Below, piece after piece: positions 21,419 to 33,230 of a stretch of 64,000 nt of DNA (its first letter is position 1; every line of letters begins with the position of its first letter). The translations under genes were made by a program, and so were the position numbers. Origin of the DNA: Gymnothorax reevesii. Lineage: Eukaryota; Chordata; Actinopteri; Anguilliformes; Muraenidae. Where the stretch lies: NCBI GenBank assembly GCA_029721435.1, contig CM056582.1, positions 38,584,611 through 38,648,610 on the forward strand, read 5' to 3'. The notes beneath the pieces were generated by a model that saw only the letters and a list, made by a program, of their open reading frames with translations, had not been told where the DNA came from and ran no database searches.

Positions 21419-23295
21419 CACCTATCTGCATTCGTAGACGCCTGCAGACATAGTTGTGCAACAGCCTTCATAAAAGGAGCTGCTCTATCACAAGATGGCA
21501 CTCCCGGATCAGTTGATGAATATTCACAAGCCAGCAGAGCTGGAACACAGTCTAGAATATTGATGAGTTCAATCCTATCCCTGTTTATCAGGAGTTGCAT
21601 GAATTAAACTCCTCTGCTAAGCCTGATGTGTAAACTGCTCAATATCCTTGCCCATAGTATCTATCCAGCAAAATGATCTTTTGCAACATAAAAAATCGTT
21701 GTCCTCTGTAGCAAAAAACTTCAGTTACAGTGATGCAATGGTATTCCAACTAGTTAAAAGAAAAAAACTGTTTCCTAAGGCAAAAATCCCCCATGATATT
21801 GACACTGTCATTCTACTATCAATTTCAGTGATCAAATATTAAAAATGCACAATTTCCTATCGTGGATTAATGTGAAGATATGTCGGTTGAAGAATTTAGC
21901 TGTTCTTTGGAACCTCATACAAGCTCTCATGGAAATCCAATCACTTTAATGGTAATTCAGTGGTATCTGCGTGAAAGCCCAGCTATAGTTCATGCCTATT
22001 TGAAATTCTCCTGGTAATTATAAGTTGGTTGACACAATTGCATTGTATTCAATACACTTCACGCAGCTCAGACTGACGTGGTTGCATGGGAACAAAAAAC
22101 TTCCAGAATTGAGCCTGGAGAGCTTAGCTTATTTGCGGGATGGAAATGTGATTCTGAGATGGAAAATGGCAGGTATTTTGAATGGAACAGACAGGAGGGC
22201 TGACGGCATTGATACTTTTGAGGAGCAGCTCAGTAATAATATTGAAAAGTGAGTACAGCTGTCTTTCTATGGTGCAGCTCTATCTTACTTTTAGCCTGCT
22301 TGCTAACTAGCTATCTATTTCTTATTTTTGGTTTACCACCGTGATCACAGAGCTAATTTGTCACACTGAGTAACAAGAGTAGTCGATACTGCTGTGTGCT
22401 GGCATTTTTCTTAACTGGGTGATCAGTTTTAGAACCTATTCCACATTCAATGAAAAGGAATGCTTTGCATTTTTGCTCTTTTAAAGTGCAAAAAGCTATT
22501 ACTGTAACCGTAGTTATACTTTTTCCAAAGTGGGTGTGAACGTTGTTACAAGCTTGCGTTTTGCTGGGATGATCAGAATTGTAAACGGCAAGCTTTCCGC
22601 CTGCGTGAACATTCTGACCGTAAAATATGCAGTTCTTCTAATGAGTATGTGTTCCTGCTGACACGGCTTTTTAGATAAATGGATGAAACTCTGAATTTTA
22701 TTGAGGAGAAAAGGCATGTTTTTGGTTAGGAGAGGTCGCTGGTGACCATTGATGTCCACCTGCGCCTATATTGATAAACTCATGCCAAATTCAACCAGAA
22801 AATCATCCATTCATACTGAACTTCACAAGTACAAAGTTAATTTGCGTTAAAAATATGATTATTTTATGAATTGAAAGTGCGCCATTTTCAAGGCTCTGGG
22901 AGTTTGGGGAGCCATCTGGATAGCTTATCTTATTTGGCGGATAAAAAGTGGATAATTTAATATTTCATGTTCAGATGAGGAGTGCTTGTGATCTTGGAGA
23001 CTATTATCCCACAAATGTATTGTTTCAACCCACAGCCATTTTCCAATCCTAACAAATTTTTTTTTTTTTTTTACAGTTTCAATGGTGAATTCACATGAAG
23101 ATTTTTCATGTTTGCAGCCCATTTTCTCTACCAAAATCATGAAAATAAGCTGAAATACGATGTAATTCTAAATGCCGTAAGTGTCTTTTCTGAGTTGAAC
23201 CACACTCATCCTCTTTATGCAGTTTAAATCTTGAATTATTAAGCAGCAAATTGGGTAACCCATAAATAGCCAAATTTGGCTTCTGTGCAAAGGGG
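21419..23295 (+). mobile_element. piggyBac-like non-autonomous element, copy B
   Basis: Bounded by TTAA at 21415-21418 and 23296-23299. The other LINE copy (minus strand, near 2295) shows the empty site with a single TTAA, proving the insertion. The right end reads TCTGTGCAAAGGGG, the inverse of the family's left end CCCCTTTCTGCAGA seen in copy C. 1877 bp with no transposase frame. Terminal repeats of about 14 bp and precise TTAA targeting fit the piggyBac superfamily. Confidence 0.85.
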
Positions 23296-23299
23296 TTAA

Positions 23300-23809
23300 A
23301 AAAGCCAATTGGATGCTGGGATACATCGCCAAAAATATTGAGTACAAATCAAAGGAGGTGATGCTTCTTTTGTACAACACATTCGTCAGACCCGTCAGAC
23401 CACATCGAGAGTATTGTGTACTGTTCTGGGGACCATACTTGAAGAAAGACATAGGCTTTAGAGAAAGTTCAGAGAAGAGCCACTAAGCTAATTCCGGGTA
23501 TAAAAGATGAAAGCTATGAGAAGAGGCTGAATGGAACTGTAATATCTTTAGTCTTAGGAAAAGGAGGCTTAGGGGTGATCTGATTGAGGTCTTTAAATAT
23601 GTTAAAGGATTAACAAAGTGAATTATTTAGGATTCCTTTAACCAAGTGTTAGTAGAACTCGGGGTCACAAGTGGAAGTTGACCAAAGGTAAATTTAGCAC
23701 TGATATTTGGAAATATTTCTTCTCCCAAAGAGTAATTTCGATGTGGAATAGCTTGCCTGACCATATTGTTGAGGCAGAGACCCTGCGAGTTTCCAACAGT
23801 AGGCTTTAC
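23300..23809 (+). pseudogene. LINE copy 2, segment 2 (C-terminal coding region)
   Basis: Continues the LINE across copy B: GYIAKNIEYKSK, PHREYCVLFWGPYL, and further frames encoding the gaggtctttaaatat and tggaatagcttgcctgacc blocks that match 1767-2290 in reverse. Frameshifted and disabled. Confidence 0.8.
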
Positions 23810-23813
23810 TTAA

Positions 23814-25765
23814 CCCCTTTCTGCAGATGTAGACGCCTGCATCAATAGACCTTCAAATTTAAGCACGCTGTTACTGTACTCGATCACTAGATGGCACCCC
23901 TGGATCAGTTATTGAATGTTCACAAGCAAGCAGACCTCGATTGCGGTTCTGAATATGGGGAAGTTCACTCCACGCCCTGTTTTTCAAGAGCTGCATGAAT
24001 TAAACTCCTCAGTTAAGCCTGATGTGCAAACTGGTCTGTATCCTTGCCCATAGTATCGATCCAGCAGTTTAAAAAAAACAATATCTTCACACAGAAAAAA
24101 TCGTTATCCTCTGTTGCAACCAGTTTAGCCACAGTGAGCCAACAGCATTTGAATTAGTGGTTCAGAAAAATCAGTTTTCTGAGGCAAAAAAATCGACATA
24201 TTGATTCTCTCACATTGTCCTGTCAATTACAGTTGTCACATACAAAAATATTCGTAGTTCCCTACCGTGGATTTACGCGTAGATTGCTTCATTGACAAAT
24301 CCAGCGCTTCCTTATATCCACCCGAGTACTGGCGTTGATAGCCAATCACTCAATCATACACTCAAGCTCTGCTGCGTAATTGTAGAGTTACACTTCATGC
24401 CCTCGTGCAGTTTCCCTGGTCACAATGTATTGATTGGCTCGTTTCTTATCCAATTCCCGAGTGTTTAAACATTTTAGAGTAAGTGAAACACCCTGATTGG
24501 ACAAACACAGAGCATACAAACCTATTCGTATCAGCAGGCTAGGTTGTATCCTGTCTACGTTATGCACATCACGCGGCTAGAATAGACGCGATTTATAGAA
24601 AATTGGTTCGCTAAACTGGCCTTGAAGTGTTCAGTTACATTTACAGGATTTAAATGAGATAAGAATACGGTCAATTGGAATTATTTCAAATGAAACTGGA
24701 CCGGAGGGTTCCTGCTACTGGATACATCGGTGTCTGGAGGAGGGATTCATGAAAAAGGTCAGGCTGCTACTTTTGTTTTATTTTTTATTTTTTTTGTTTG
24801 TTTGTTTTGGAATGTATACGTACTCAACAAAGTCGAATGTCGAGTTTTTTTCCTGTTGAAAACGCGAACTGCCCCTGCATTTGGGTGGACCCCCTGGTAC
24901 GTTCATTGCACGTTTCTTTTGAATCGGGAGAGGCAATGGATTTGATATTCCCTGAAAGTGGAGTGTCTGTTCTGTTAAAATAAGGTATATTTCAGAATTC
25001 AGATATTACTGAGTTAGTGAGGTGTACTTGTTCCTTATAAGTGTTGAAATGGGTTTGTGAGCTTAGAAGAGGGGACTGGCAGTTTCCATTACAGGTTGAA
25101 TGTTCTGACCGTTTAATAAGTAGTTTTTTTAATGCTTGTTTGTGCTGGCTTTGAAGAAAAATGGCCAAAACTCTAAACCTTATTATGGAGAAAAGGTATG
25201 TTTTGTGTTTGGAGAGGTTACTGGTGACCACTGATATTCAACTGCACTGATATTGATAAATTCATAGTAAACTCAACCAGAAAATAATTTGTTCATATTA
25301 AATTTCAGGCCTTAAAACTTAATTTGTGTTAAATACATGATTTTTTAATGATTTGACAGCACATCATTTTGAGACTTTGGGGAGACACTTGGGTAGCTGT
25401 ATAATTTGGCTAATAGCATGTAGGTAATCTAGAATGTAATGTTGAAGATGCATTCTACTTGTGGTCAAGGAGTTTATGATACCAGAAATGTAAAGTTTTA
25501 AGCCCCAGCAGTTTTTCAATCCTCAGAATTATTTTTTTTTTTGCAATTTCAATGGTGAATTCTCATGAAGATTTTTTATGTTTGCTGCTCATTTTCTCTA
25601 CCAAAATCATGAAAATAAACTGAAGTACTATGTAATACTAAATGCTGTAAGTGTCTTTTCTGAATTGAGCCACATTTTTCCTCTTTATGAAGCCTAAATA
25701 TTGAATTATACAGCATTAAAGTGGGTAACCCATAAATAGCCAAATTTGGCTTCTGCACAAAGGGG
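23814..25765 (+). mobile_element. piggyBac-like non-autonomous element, copy C
   Basis: Bounded by TTAA at 23810-23813 and 25766-25769. The left end CCCCTTTCTGCAGATG and right end TCTGCACAAAGGGG form terminal inverted repeats. Collinear with copy B for about 1.9 kb and in the same orientation. The minus-strand LINE at 1775-1785 (gcttgacttaaagctag) shows the unoccupied TTAA. No transposase frame; mobilised in trans if at all. Confidence 0.88.
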
Positions 25766-25769
25766 TTAA

Positions 25770-25885
25770 AGCTACATACCATTGAGTCATTGAGTATCTG
25801 AAGTGATATATTCACAATAGGATAAAGAAACTGGTGAGCCTAGTCGGGCTGAACGGCCTGTTTTCGCCATTCGTATTTTGTTTGT
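25770..25885 (+). repeat. LINE copy 2, 3' end
   Basis: gctacataccattgagtcat and gggctgaacggcctgttttc match the reverse of 628-746 and 1760-1790. Completes the LINE after copy C. Confidence 0.75.
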
Positions 25886-26659
25886 TTTGTCATAATTGGC
25901 AGAGGCTTTGTACTTTGGTCACACGTAACATCATGGATGTCACCCACGTAACATTGTGTTGTGTGTGTGTGACAGGCACATTTTTGGCTGTAAAACAGAT
26001 TCTATTTGCGGGACTGAGAAAGTTATGCCCTCCAAGCATGGAAGGTTTGGTATTAATTCATAATATCAGGTTTTTCATATCCTCCCTTGGATTTATTAAT
26101 TTTATGAAAACTTCGGTTCCCCTTAAAAAGGGCAACTTTTAAGTCGGCAGGGACTTTTGCTGAAAATAAAGTTGGAAAAATAACCAACATTAAATTATTT
26201 CTGCTGCTGAGTTTGACACTCATCAAAATCAGGAAAAGATTTTTTAAATCTCAAGAATGACCCAGGTCTCAAAATGGTGAAAAGGACTTTAAATTGGGAA
26301 ATTTTGTCCCAAAATGTTTTTTTTTTTTTTTTACCCTGAAGTTGGCATTTGCCAACTAGTTGGCATCCTCAACTAGAATAATATTTGCTTTTAACAAATG
26401 CAGTAGTTATATGATGGAGCTTATTTGAAAATTTGCCTTTCCAGGCTCATGTTTCAGAGAATGGCTCGTCGTCATAATGTTAAAATTTTGACTTTCGAAT
26501 TGTCATAAAACGACAAGTGATCAAAATTGCTCACAGGCTGTTCTACAAGGAGCCACCGTTTGTGGTCTTAAATATGGAAAGATGGCAAAGCTTCCGCGCA
26601 TTGCTCGCAAGATCTACCCCCTACAAAATTATTTTCTTGCGACGCACCTGAATACTCGA
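25886..26659. other. Intron 1, nothing recognised
   Basis: The short open frame at 25834-26142 starts inside the LINE tail and has no family motif. Otherwise non-coding, with a poly-T run near 26320. Confidence 0.4.
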
Positions 26660-26895
26660 TAATGTCCATCCATTCTCTATACCCGCTTCTTCCTCACTAG
26701 GGTCGCGGGGGGAGCTAGAGCCCATCCCAGCTGACTACGGGTAAAAGGCAGGGGCCCACGCTGGACAGCTGGCCTATCCATCGCAGGGCGCACACACCAT
26801 TCACACACTCACAGCTATGGGCAATTTAGTGTCTCCATGCCTGATATGCATGTGTTTGGACTGTTGGAGGAAACACACTCTCAGTATATTGAGTC
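26660..26895. repeat. Common fish retroposon-type repeat
   Basis: catccattctctatacccgc, gggtcgcgggg, gagcccatcccagctgac and tcgcagggcgcacacaccat are characteristic of a repeat spread through many fish genomes. Class (SINE or LINE tail) not settled here. Confidence 0.65.
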
Positions 26896-27043
26896 ATATT
26901 AGGGTGGATAGTTGGGACCACAGAACCGCCGTGCAGACTTAAAAATAATATATTTAATTTTGCCTTTTCCAAACCGACCATTAACCTTAAAAAAACCCCC
27001 ATTGCATTTTCCAAACCCTGGATCCAGTTAAATCCCTGTTTTT

Positions 27044-27160
27044 GTGTCGCCTGGGAAGCATAGCGACACATAGGGATCACTTTGTCCGGCGTCTGTCTGT
27101 CCGGTAGTCACACTTTCAGTTGGTAGTCACACTTTCAAACTAAAGCTTCGCAGGCGACAC
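27044..27160. mobile_element. 117-bp MITE with GTCTGTCTGTCC core
   Basis: The terminal inverted repeat GTGTCGCCTGGGAAGC (27044-27059) answers GCTTCGCAGGCGACAC (27145-27160) with one mismatch. An internal hairpin (gtgtcgc ... gcgacac, 27044-27068) is followed by gtctgtctgtcc. Layout parallels the elements at 12176, 18530 and 51121. Confidence 0.65.
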
Positions 27161-27411
27161 GTGTTCACCTGAACACTCTAGTTTTTAGCTTGTTTAATTT
27201 ATTAATATTTAGCAAAGCCTTTCTGAAACAGTGCAACCTTAACTTAACCTTTAAAGAACCACGATAGTCTTGGCCACACCCTGAACCCAATTCCCTCCCC
27301 ACTCTCTACTAGTTAAGTAAGATGCTGCACCCCAACCTTTTAATAACCACAGTCGCCTGTCTGGAACTCTGAACCCTAAACTCAGCCTTTTAATTGGCAC
27401 AGAATGCTTAA

Positions 27412-27795
27412 ACGAGCAGTGTGTAGAATTAAGATTGATATTTTGGCCGATATGGAATATAACATTCATAACTACTTTTTTAATTGTGTATAATTACGTG
27501 AAAAAGAATCTTTGTGTTTCATTTTGCTGAGAATAAGCCCTTCAAACCTACATGGGAGTGGGTCCACCTCCGTGGAGAACGCCATGTTGCGCCGCCATTA
27601 TTTCTACAGTAGCCCAAAACGGGAGGGGGGGGGGGGGAGGGGGGAAGAAATTGAATAAAGCACTGACACGAGAGCGCCTTTCACGTTTTCGCAAGTTTTG
27701 GGGCCACCCTTGGTTTTTCTGAGAAAAGGAATGGTCAGTTGGTTGTAATCTATAATCAGACCACTAGATGCCTCTAAATCTTACACACTGGTCCT
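27412..27795. mobile_element. 384-bp TTAA-flanked MITE
   Basis: TTAA at 27408-27411 and 27796-27799. The left end ACGAGCAGTGTGTAGAATTA answers the right end cttacacactggtcct (inverse AGGACCAGTGTGTAAG). It contains a G-run at about 27620-27645. This end sequence is a familiar fish MITE; TTAA targeting fits piggyBac or Kolobok. Confidence 0.75.
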
Positions 27796-28024
27796 TTAAA
27801 CCTAATCTAACCAAAAATAGCTGAGTAATATTTAAAGGGACATTGTGTAGGAATTACTCCCATCCAGCGTTGGAATCGTGTATTGCATTCAAACGAATAT
27901 TGCACTTCATTTTTTTAAACACGTATTGCAACTACGGCAGCAACCGTGTATCAAAAAGCCTCGTCAACGCTGATGAAACCATGGATGTATTAATAGAACT
28001 GGTAATAGTGAACCGAAGGCCAGC

Positions 28025-28108
28025 ATATCGAGGGCTGACTGCAATAAACAGTTATGCCCAATACATAAGATCCGGACATAACTGTTTATTATAGTCAGCC
28101 TTCGATAT
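28025..28108. repeat. 84-bp near-perfect inverted repeat
   Basis: Arms atatcgagggctgactgc...aacagttatg and cataactgtt...cagccttcgatat pair over about 32 bases with few mismatches around a short loop. Confidence 0.8.
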
Positions 28109-29622
28109 AATACATGAAGCAGCAAAACACAGTACCGTGAATCGGTGTAAGATATTCAAAGTAATTTTAATCAACTCAGCTTAGGTGTATGTCAAACATT
28201 TTATACTGCAAAAAAGCAAAGCAAGTGTTCGCAACATGCACGCTAATAGGATGTCACCTTCAACAGTTACCGAATACATACCCGTCATCCAACCCAAGTT
28301 TACCAACAGCAGCCTTTGCTACCTCACTGTTTCTTCTGTAACTTTACAAAAAAGGCAGGTGAAGCAGCCGAGTGGCTATAGAACAAAGCCATTCATCAAA
28401 TACAATAACTGAAAACACTGGTGTCGTTACACCTGCTCACTTCACCGACTTGCTAATGACATAAGCCGACAGCACGGAATCTCCTGACCGGTGCTTCACG
28501 CAGACAACGATCTTAGAGACAAGGTCCCCTTGGTGTTCGCGTAGCCTGAAAAGCCGTGGAAAAGGCCAGCGACAATTTATAAGAGAAAAATCAGATTATA
28601 TATTGATAGTTTGCGGTAGTCAAAAATTTATTCACGGATCTATTAGTGTCTTTTTCAATTGTTCCCTATGGAATAATTTCATTTTGCCCCCCATGGCATC
28701 AAGTCTCTTGCGATCAGCTTGACCGCGAAGTTCTTGTCGGCGAGCACTTATCTCTGCGCGTATAGAGGTAGAACCAAGTTAAAACACATTTGTTCGCCCA
28801 TTGCTAAACAAGAGTTTTAAGTGCTCATTACTTTACTACACCCTAGTTAAGCAGATGTTTAGCTGTACTCGCGTAATCAAGCGGTCAGGCGGAGTTGACC
28901 ACGTTTTATTGTTCGGCATGTTACTTACAGAATGCATTAGGGGAAGCAGGTGTACATTTAGCAGTGTCTCTTGACCACCTGTTGATGCAAAATTACGAAC
29001 AGAAGACACCATCGTGAAGATTTAACGTGGATGAGGCGGACCCTCATGTACTGTCAAAGCACGAACTGGTGTCATTTATGACAGGAAGGCTGATGCGAAG
29101 TCTAACGAAAATAAGTCTGCTGCATGGACCAGAATCCAGAAGCGCAAATCGAACTGGTAATTGGAAAAGACACAGACACGTCATTTATGACGATCAATCC
29201 TATTGAGGCGTTTTCCAATTATCTTCATTGGCAACAGAAGACACGATTTATCTCTATATGCGATCTAACAGCAATAGCCTACAATCGTGGGCTTAATTCA
29301 GTACGGAGAAATAATGTACTTATTAAAAGACTAATGCTTCGCCTCGATTGAACTGGTCCGCATTGTAATTAAATATCGCCTTTCACTCTCGGTATTGCAT
29401 GGGTTGATAAAAAATGTGTGTTTTTTTAAATCTGCTGTTAAATAGGCGATTAAAAGCGTGCGGTACAGTCGACAGGTATGCTGGTAACGTAGATTTAAAT
29501 GCAGCGAACGCATCCAGATGAATGTTTGTCGTGTTAACAGGTGCTGCTTGTGCTCTCAGATTAAGCGTGGAGTGCTCTCGGAGTGAACCTTTTGTTAATT
29601 ATGAAAATGACAGAATAGGTCA

Positions 29623-29774
29623 GCGCCAGTTTAGGTTAATGTTGTCAAAGACTCACAAACGTGAGAGGCTCTGTTTACGTGCTGCCGCTTTACTGCACAA
29701 GCGGAGAAGACAGGAAGCACAGAATACACAACAGGGCCACGGGTGAATCAATCAGCCAATCACATTCATGGCGC
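29623..29774 (-). repeat. 3' LTR of the Ty3/Gypsy-type element
   Basis: 152 bp, about 97% identical to 34763-34914 (five differences counted). On its inner side the minus strand has a GAAGAAAAGAGGG polypurine tract (29776-29789). The palindromic GCGC at both edges hides the exact LTR/target boundary. Confidence 0.85.
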
Positions 29775-29888
29775 TACCCTCTTTTCTTCAAAACAAACCC
29801 CATCAAAACAGAGGCATAAGGCACACAGAGAACCCAAACTGTGTAGAAAACGTTACACTAAACATAAACTAAAGCGGACAAATGCCCA

Positions 29889-30250
29889 CTACAGCATATA
29901 ATCAGTCAGTCTTTGCGGTAGCCGCCGCTGTCGGCCAGAGCGTCTTAATGGACTCTCTGGCAGAGGAGTGGAGTCATGCATGTCCACAGGGGGCGCAGAG
30001 TCATCCGCATCAGCATAAGGCAGGTAGGGGACAGGAGGAGGTTCTGAAATGGTCGGGGGTATATCAGGGCCCTGCAGCAGAGGGTCATCAGGTTCATCAT
30101 CAGGCTCTTCATCCGATGCATCATACTCAGCCCTAGCCTCCTGGACCCCAGAAGAACCCTCCACCTTGTAGCAGTCACTCGACTTGACTCTGTAGGAGGT
30201 ACGGCGTAGTTGGGAGCCAGTGAATTTCTGAATATTACACCATGCACCGT
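29889..30250 (-). pseudogene. Pol C-terminal tail of the Ty3/Gypsy-type element
   Basis: The minus frame ending at 29889 encodes an acidic, proline-rich tail (EYDASDEEPDDEPDD, then LRRSGRQRRLPQRLTDYML). The basic RRSGRQRR run is typical of the end of many Gypsy integrases. It is separated from the main pol frame by a frameshift near 30250. Confidence 0.75.
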
Positions 30251-32545
30251 CTACACCGACAACCAGGTATCTGTCTTAGACTTGTTACTGTCCCCATAGA
30301 GATACACAAGGTCACCAGTGCACACAGAGATGGGCGCAGACACACGACTAGAGGGCGTCTTGGACCTCATACTGTGTGGGTGGTTGGAGACTCGCTTTGA
30401 GTGCTGTGACATAATGAGGACCTGGTCATCAACAGGCAACTGTACATGTGAAAACTGGTCCCTCTGGAACATCATCTCGCGGGCAGACAGCCCACGAGAC
30501 CTCACACGACTATTCAAGCGTGCAGTGGCAAGAGAAAGCAACAAGGGGGAGACAGCTCGGCAGTTAGGCTCAATGCGCAAAATCTCACCCTGAAGCTCCT
30601 GCACAGCCTTCTCAGCGACAGGATTCTTATTCACATTCTTGGCATTTCCCACTTCAATGGTCAACCTGTGTTTAGCCCGGGTCTCATCACTAGCCAATGC
30701 GGTGAAGCCAGGTGCAGGGTCAGTTCTGATCACCACAGGTGGACCATCGAGAGGGCACAGTCCCACACACAGGCGGAGCAGGGCCTCTCTGAGAGTCTCG
30801 CGGCGCTCATTTTCGATGAGGGAGGACATGGTAAATGATGTGACACATTCATGGACAACAAGAACAAACTGGCGCTCACGCCTGAAAACATCAGCCGCAA
30901 ATGAAGAGCCCACATCCTCGGGAGGATCACTCGTGGTCTGGTCTCGCATAAACACAGGAGCCTTCTTCAATGCCGCACACTGATGGCAGCCATTTGTAAT
31001 GCGCTGAACAGCAGAACCCATGTCCAACGCATAAAAGTAGCGCTGTACCACTGACTTTAACTGGGTGTACGTGGGGTGGTCGAGAGTGACATGAAGGGCA
31101 GTGAGCAGACCATCAAGGACAGATCTAGGCACCACAATACAGTCCATTGAGGCAGCAAGAGGGGTGTGCCGGCGAACAACTAACAGGCCGTCTTTGGACA
31201 AGGTGGTGACATGCAGGTAACGCTCCACATCACTGATATTAGTTAGTCTTTTGGATGGCCGTGTGCCCTGGCGAAGATGGGCACAAGTCCTCCTGAGGTC
31301 AGAGCACTCAGACTGTATAGCCAGCCATGCTGATCTACTAGTAAAAGGCAGCTTCTGAGACCCGCACATGATGTCCTCAGCGGTAACCTGGCGCACAACA
31401 GTATCAGCAGCAGTATTGACGAAGGAGCATACCTGGCATGTAGGGCTGGCGCATTCAGGTGTGTTGCGACTTGCAAAGTCAGATGGCAAGATGGCCGCTC
31501 CTGCTACATGGCGTATAAGCACCTGGAAACGGCTGGCCGTGGACAGGAACGTGGTGACTCGTGGGCTCGCAGAAAATTCTCCTCTGCACAGTTTTTCGAA
31601 GGCCTGAACGCAGGGCTTGCTGTCTGTCAGTACACACGTTTTCTGAGAGGACTGGACTATATAAGGTGCAAAGTGCTTCACAGCAGCTGCTATGGACAAT
31701 GCTTCAATCTCACAAGGCAGCCAGGAAGTCTGATTCTTACGCAGCTTCGCACTACAGTATCCTGCAACTTTCACTGTGTCCTCACAAGTGACATAGAGCG
31801 TTGCGCCTAAGCCGGGCTCTCGGACTGCGCCGTCTGTGACAATCCACAGCTGATCATCAGGCCGAGGTAGGGTAATGGCATGATGTGAGGACAATGCGCT
31901 CTGAGCCTGGCTGAAAGCGCTCAGCAGCTCATCTGACCAATGAATGGCATCTTTGGAATCGCGCCCCGCTACAGCTTCATCCAGAGGAGCTAGTGTGGTT
32001 GCACAGTTTTTCAGCACACGGGACAGCACCTTGTATGCCCCAATGAATGAGCGTAGTCCCGTCACAGTCTTTGGAGCAGGGCACGAGGCAAGGGCTGACA
32101 CACGATGAGGACTGGCCTGAATGGTCCCCTGGCGCCACACCCAGCCCAGGATGGTGGTCTGAATTGGTGCAATGGTGGTTTTAGTGGCGGACAGGTGCAA
32201 TCCACAGTGATGCAGAGCAGACAGGACTTTCCTCCATACTGCTAGCAGGTCCTCCAGAGTGTCTGCTCCACAGTACAAGTCGTCGGCCACTTTGGCAACC
32301 TGACCTTGTTCGAGAAGCCCCCCAAGGACCCTGCATGTCAATTCCTCCAGCGCCGTTTCAGACCCTGGCATGCCCATAGCACTCCGTACATAGACGCGTA
32401 CACCTTTAAAAGGGGTGACGATGCCACAATACTTCCATGAGTCTCTGGATAGTGGAATCTGATAAAAGGCTTTTGTGAGGTCCGTCGCGATAATATACTT
32501 CCACTGGGCTATCAAGCGAAGGGTAGAGTTGACATTGGGCATCAA
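30251..32545 (-). pseudogene. RT (palm) - RNase H - integrase of a Ty3/Gypsy-type element
   Basis: A 764-codon open frame. [30 protein letters not shown] and the catalytic VADDLYCGA (a V replaces the usual Tyr/Phe of YxDD). Thumb: [15 protein letters not shown]. RNase [57 protein letters not shown]. Integrase: zinc motif H-x4-H ... CHQC ([19 protein letters not shown]), then catalytic D (FAADVFRRE), D ([12 protein letters not shown]) and E ([12 protein letters not shown]). The order is the standard Ty3/Gypsy one. The frame is shifted relative to the upstream RT part near 32560 and the tail near 30250. Confidence 0.9.
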
Positions 32546-33230
32546 GGAGGGCTGTTGCTGTAGCGGCCAACGTCAGCAAATGCTGTGACGAGGCGAAAGC
32601 CGCCGCCAGGTTTCTTGACAAGAAACGACGGATTAACATATTCCACATTAATGTCGACATCCTCAGGCTTTCTGAAGATGCCCATCTCCTCCAACGCATC
32701 GAACTGAGCCTGGAGCTCCTGAAGCTGGCCCCTGGAGTACTTTGGGACCCTGCCTTTGCGCTGTGGGGGCTGGACCGGGCCCATATTCACCCTAGCCTGG
32801 AAAGGACCCACAGCGCCATTACACACTTTAAAGTGCGGGTCAAACACCTCGTCAAACTCCCTGTGCAGTGCACAGAATTTGTCTCTGACCTCTACGGGCA
32901 AGATGTTGTCTGGATCAAGGAGCATAAGGCCAGAATGCAAAGTGGGGGTCTTGGGCGATTCGGGCTTGGGGGTGTGAGGTGATGGGACAGCAGAATCGCT
33001 GGGTGAGGGCACATATGTGGGACATACGCGGCATATATGGTCATTCTTGTGGACCGATTGTGGCTGGCCAGTGAAGTTGGGGATGCGGATCTTTCCAGAC
33101 ACACACCGAACCATGGCCGGAGCAGGCCACTGGGGTGCGCCAACCAGTCCGTGTGCGGTGTCAACGTGAGGCTCAATGGCCAGTTCTCTGTCCAAGTCAC
33201 AAGTCGGGAGGCAGGTCAAACTCAATGAAC
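32542..33230 (-). pseudogene. RT N-terminal part of the Ty3/Gypsy-type element
   Basis: Encodes the segment between protease and RT palm: RELAIEPHVDTAHGLVGAP, FCALHREFDEVFDPHFKVCN, LEEMGIFRKPEDVD, NPSFLVKKPGGGFRLVTAF. It is offset from the gag-protease frame near 33200 and from the RT palm frame near 32560. No other stop interrupts it. The gag/pol offset could be programmed frameshifting or decay; the one inside RT must be damage or a sequencing error. Confidence 0.85.
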
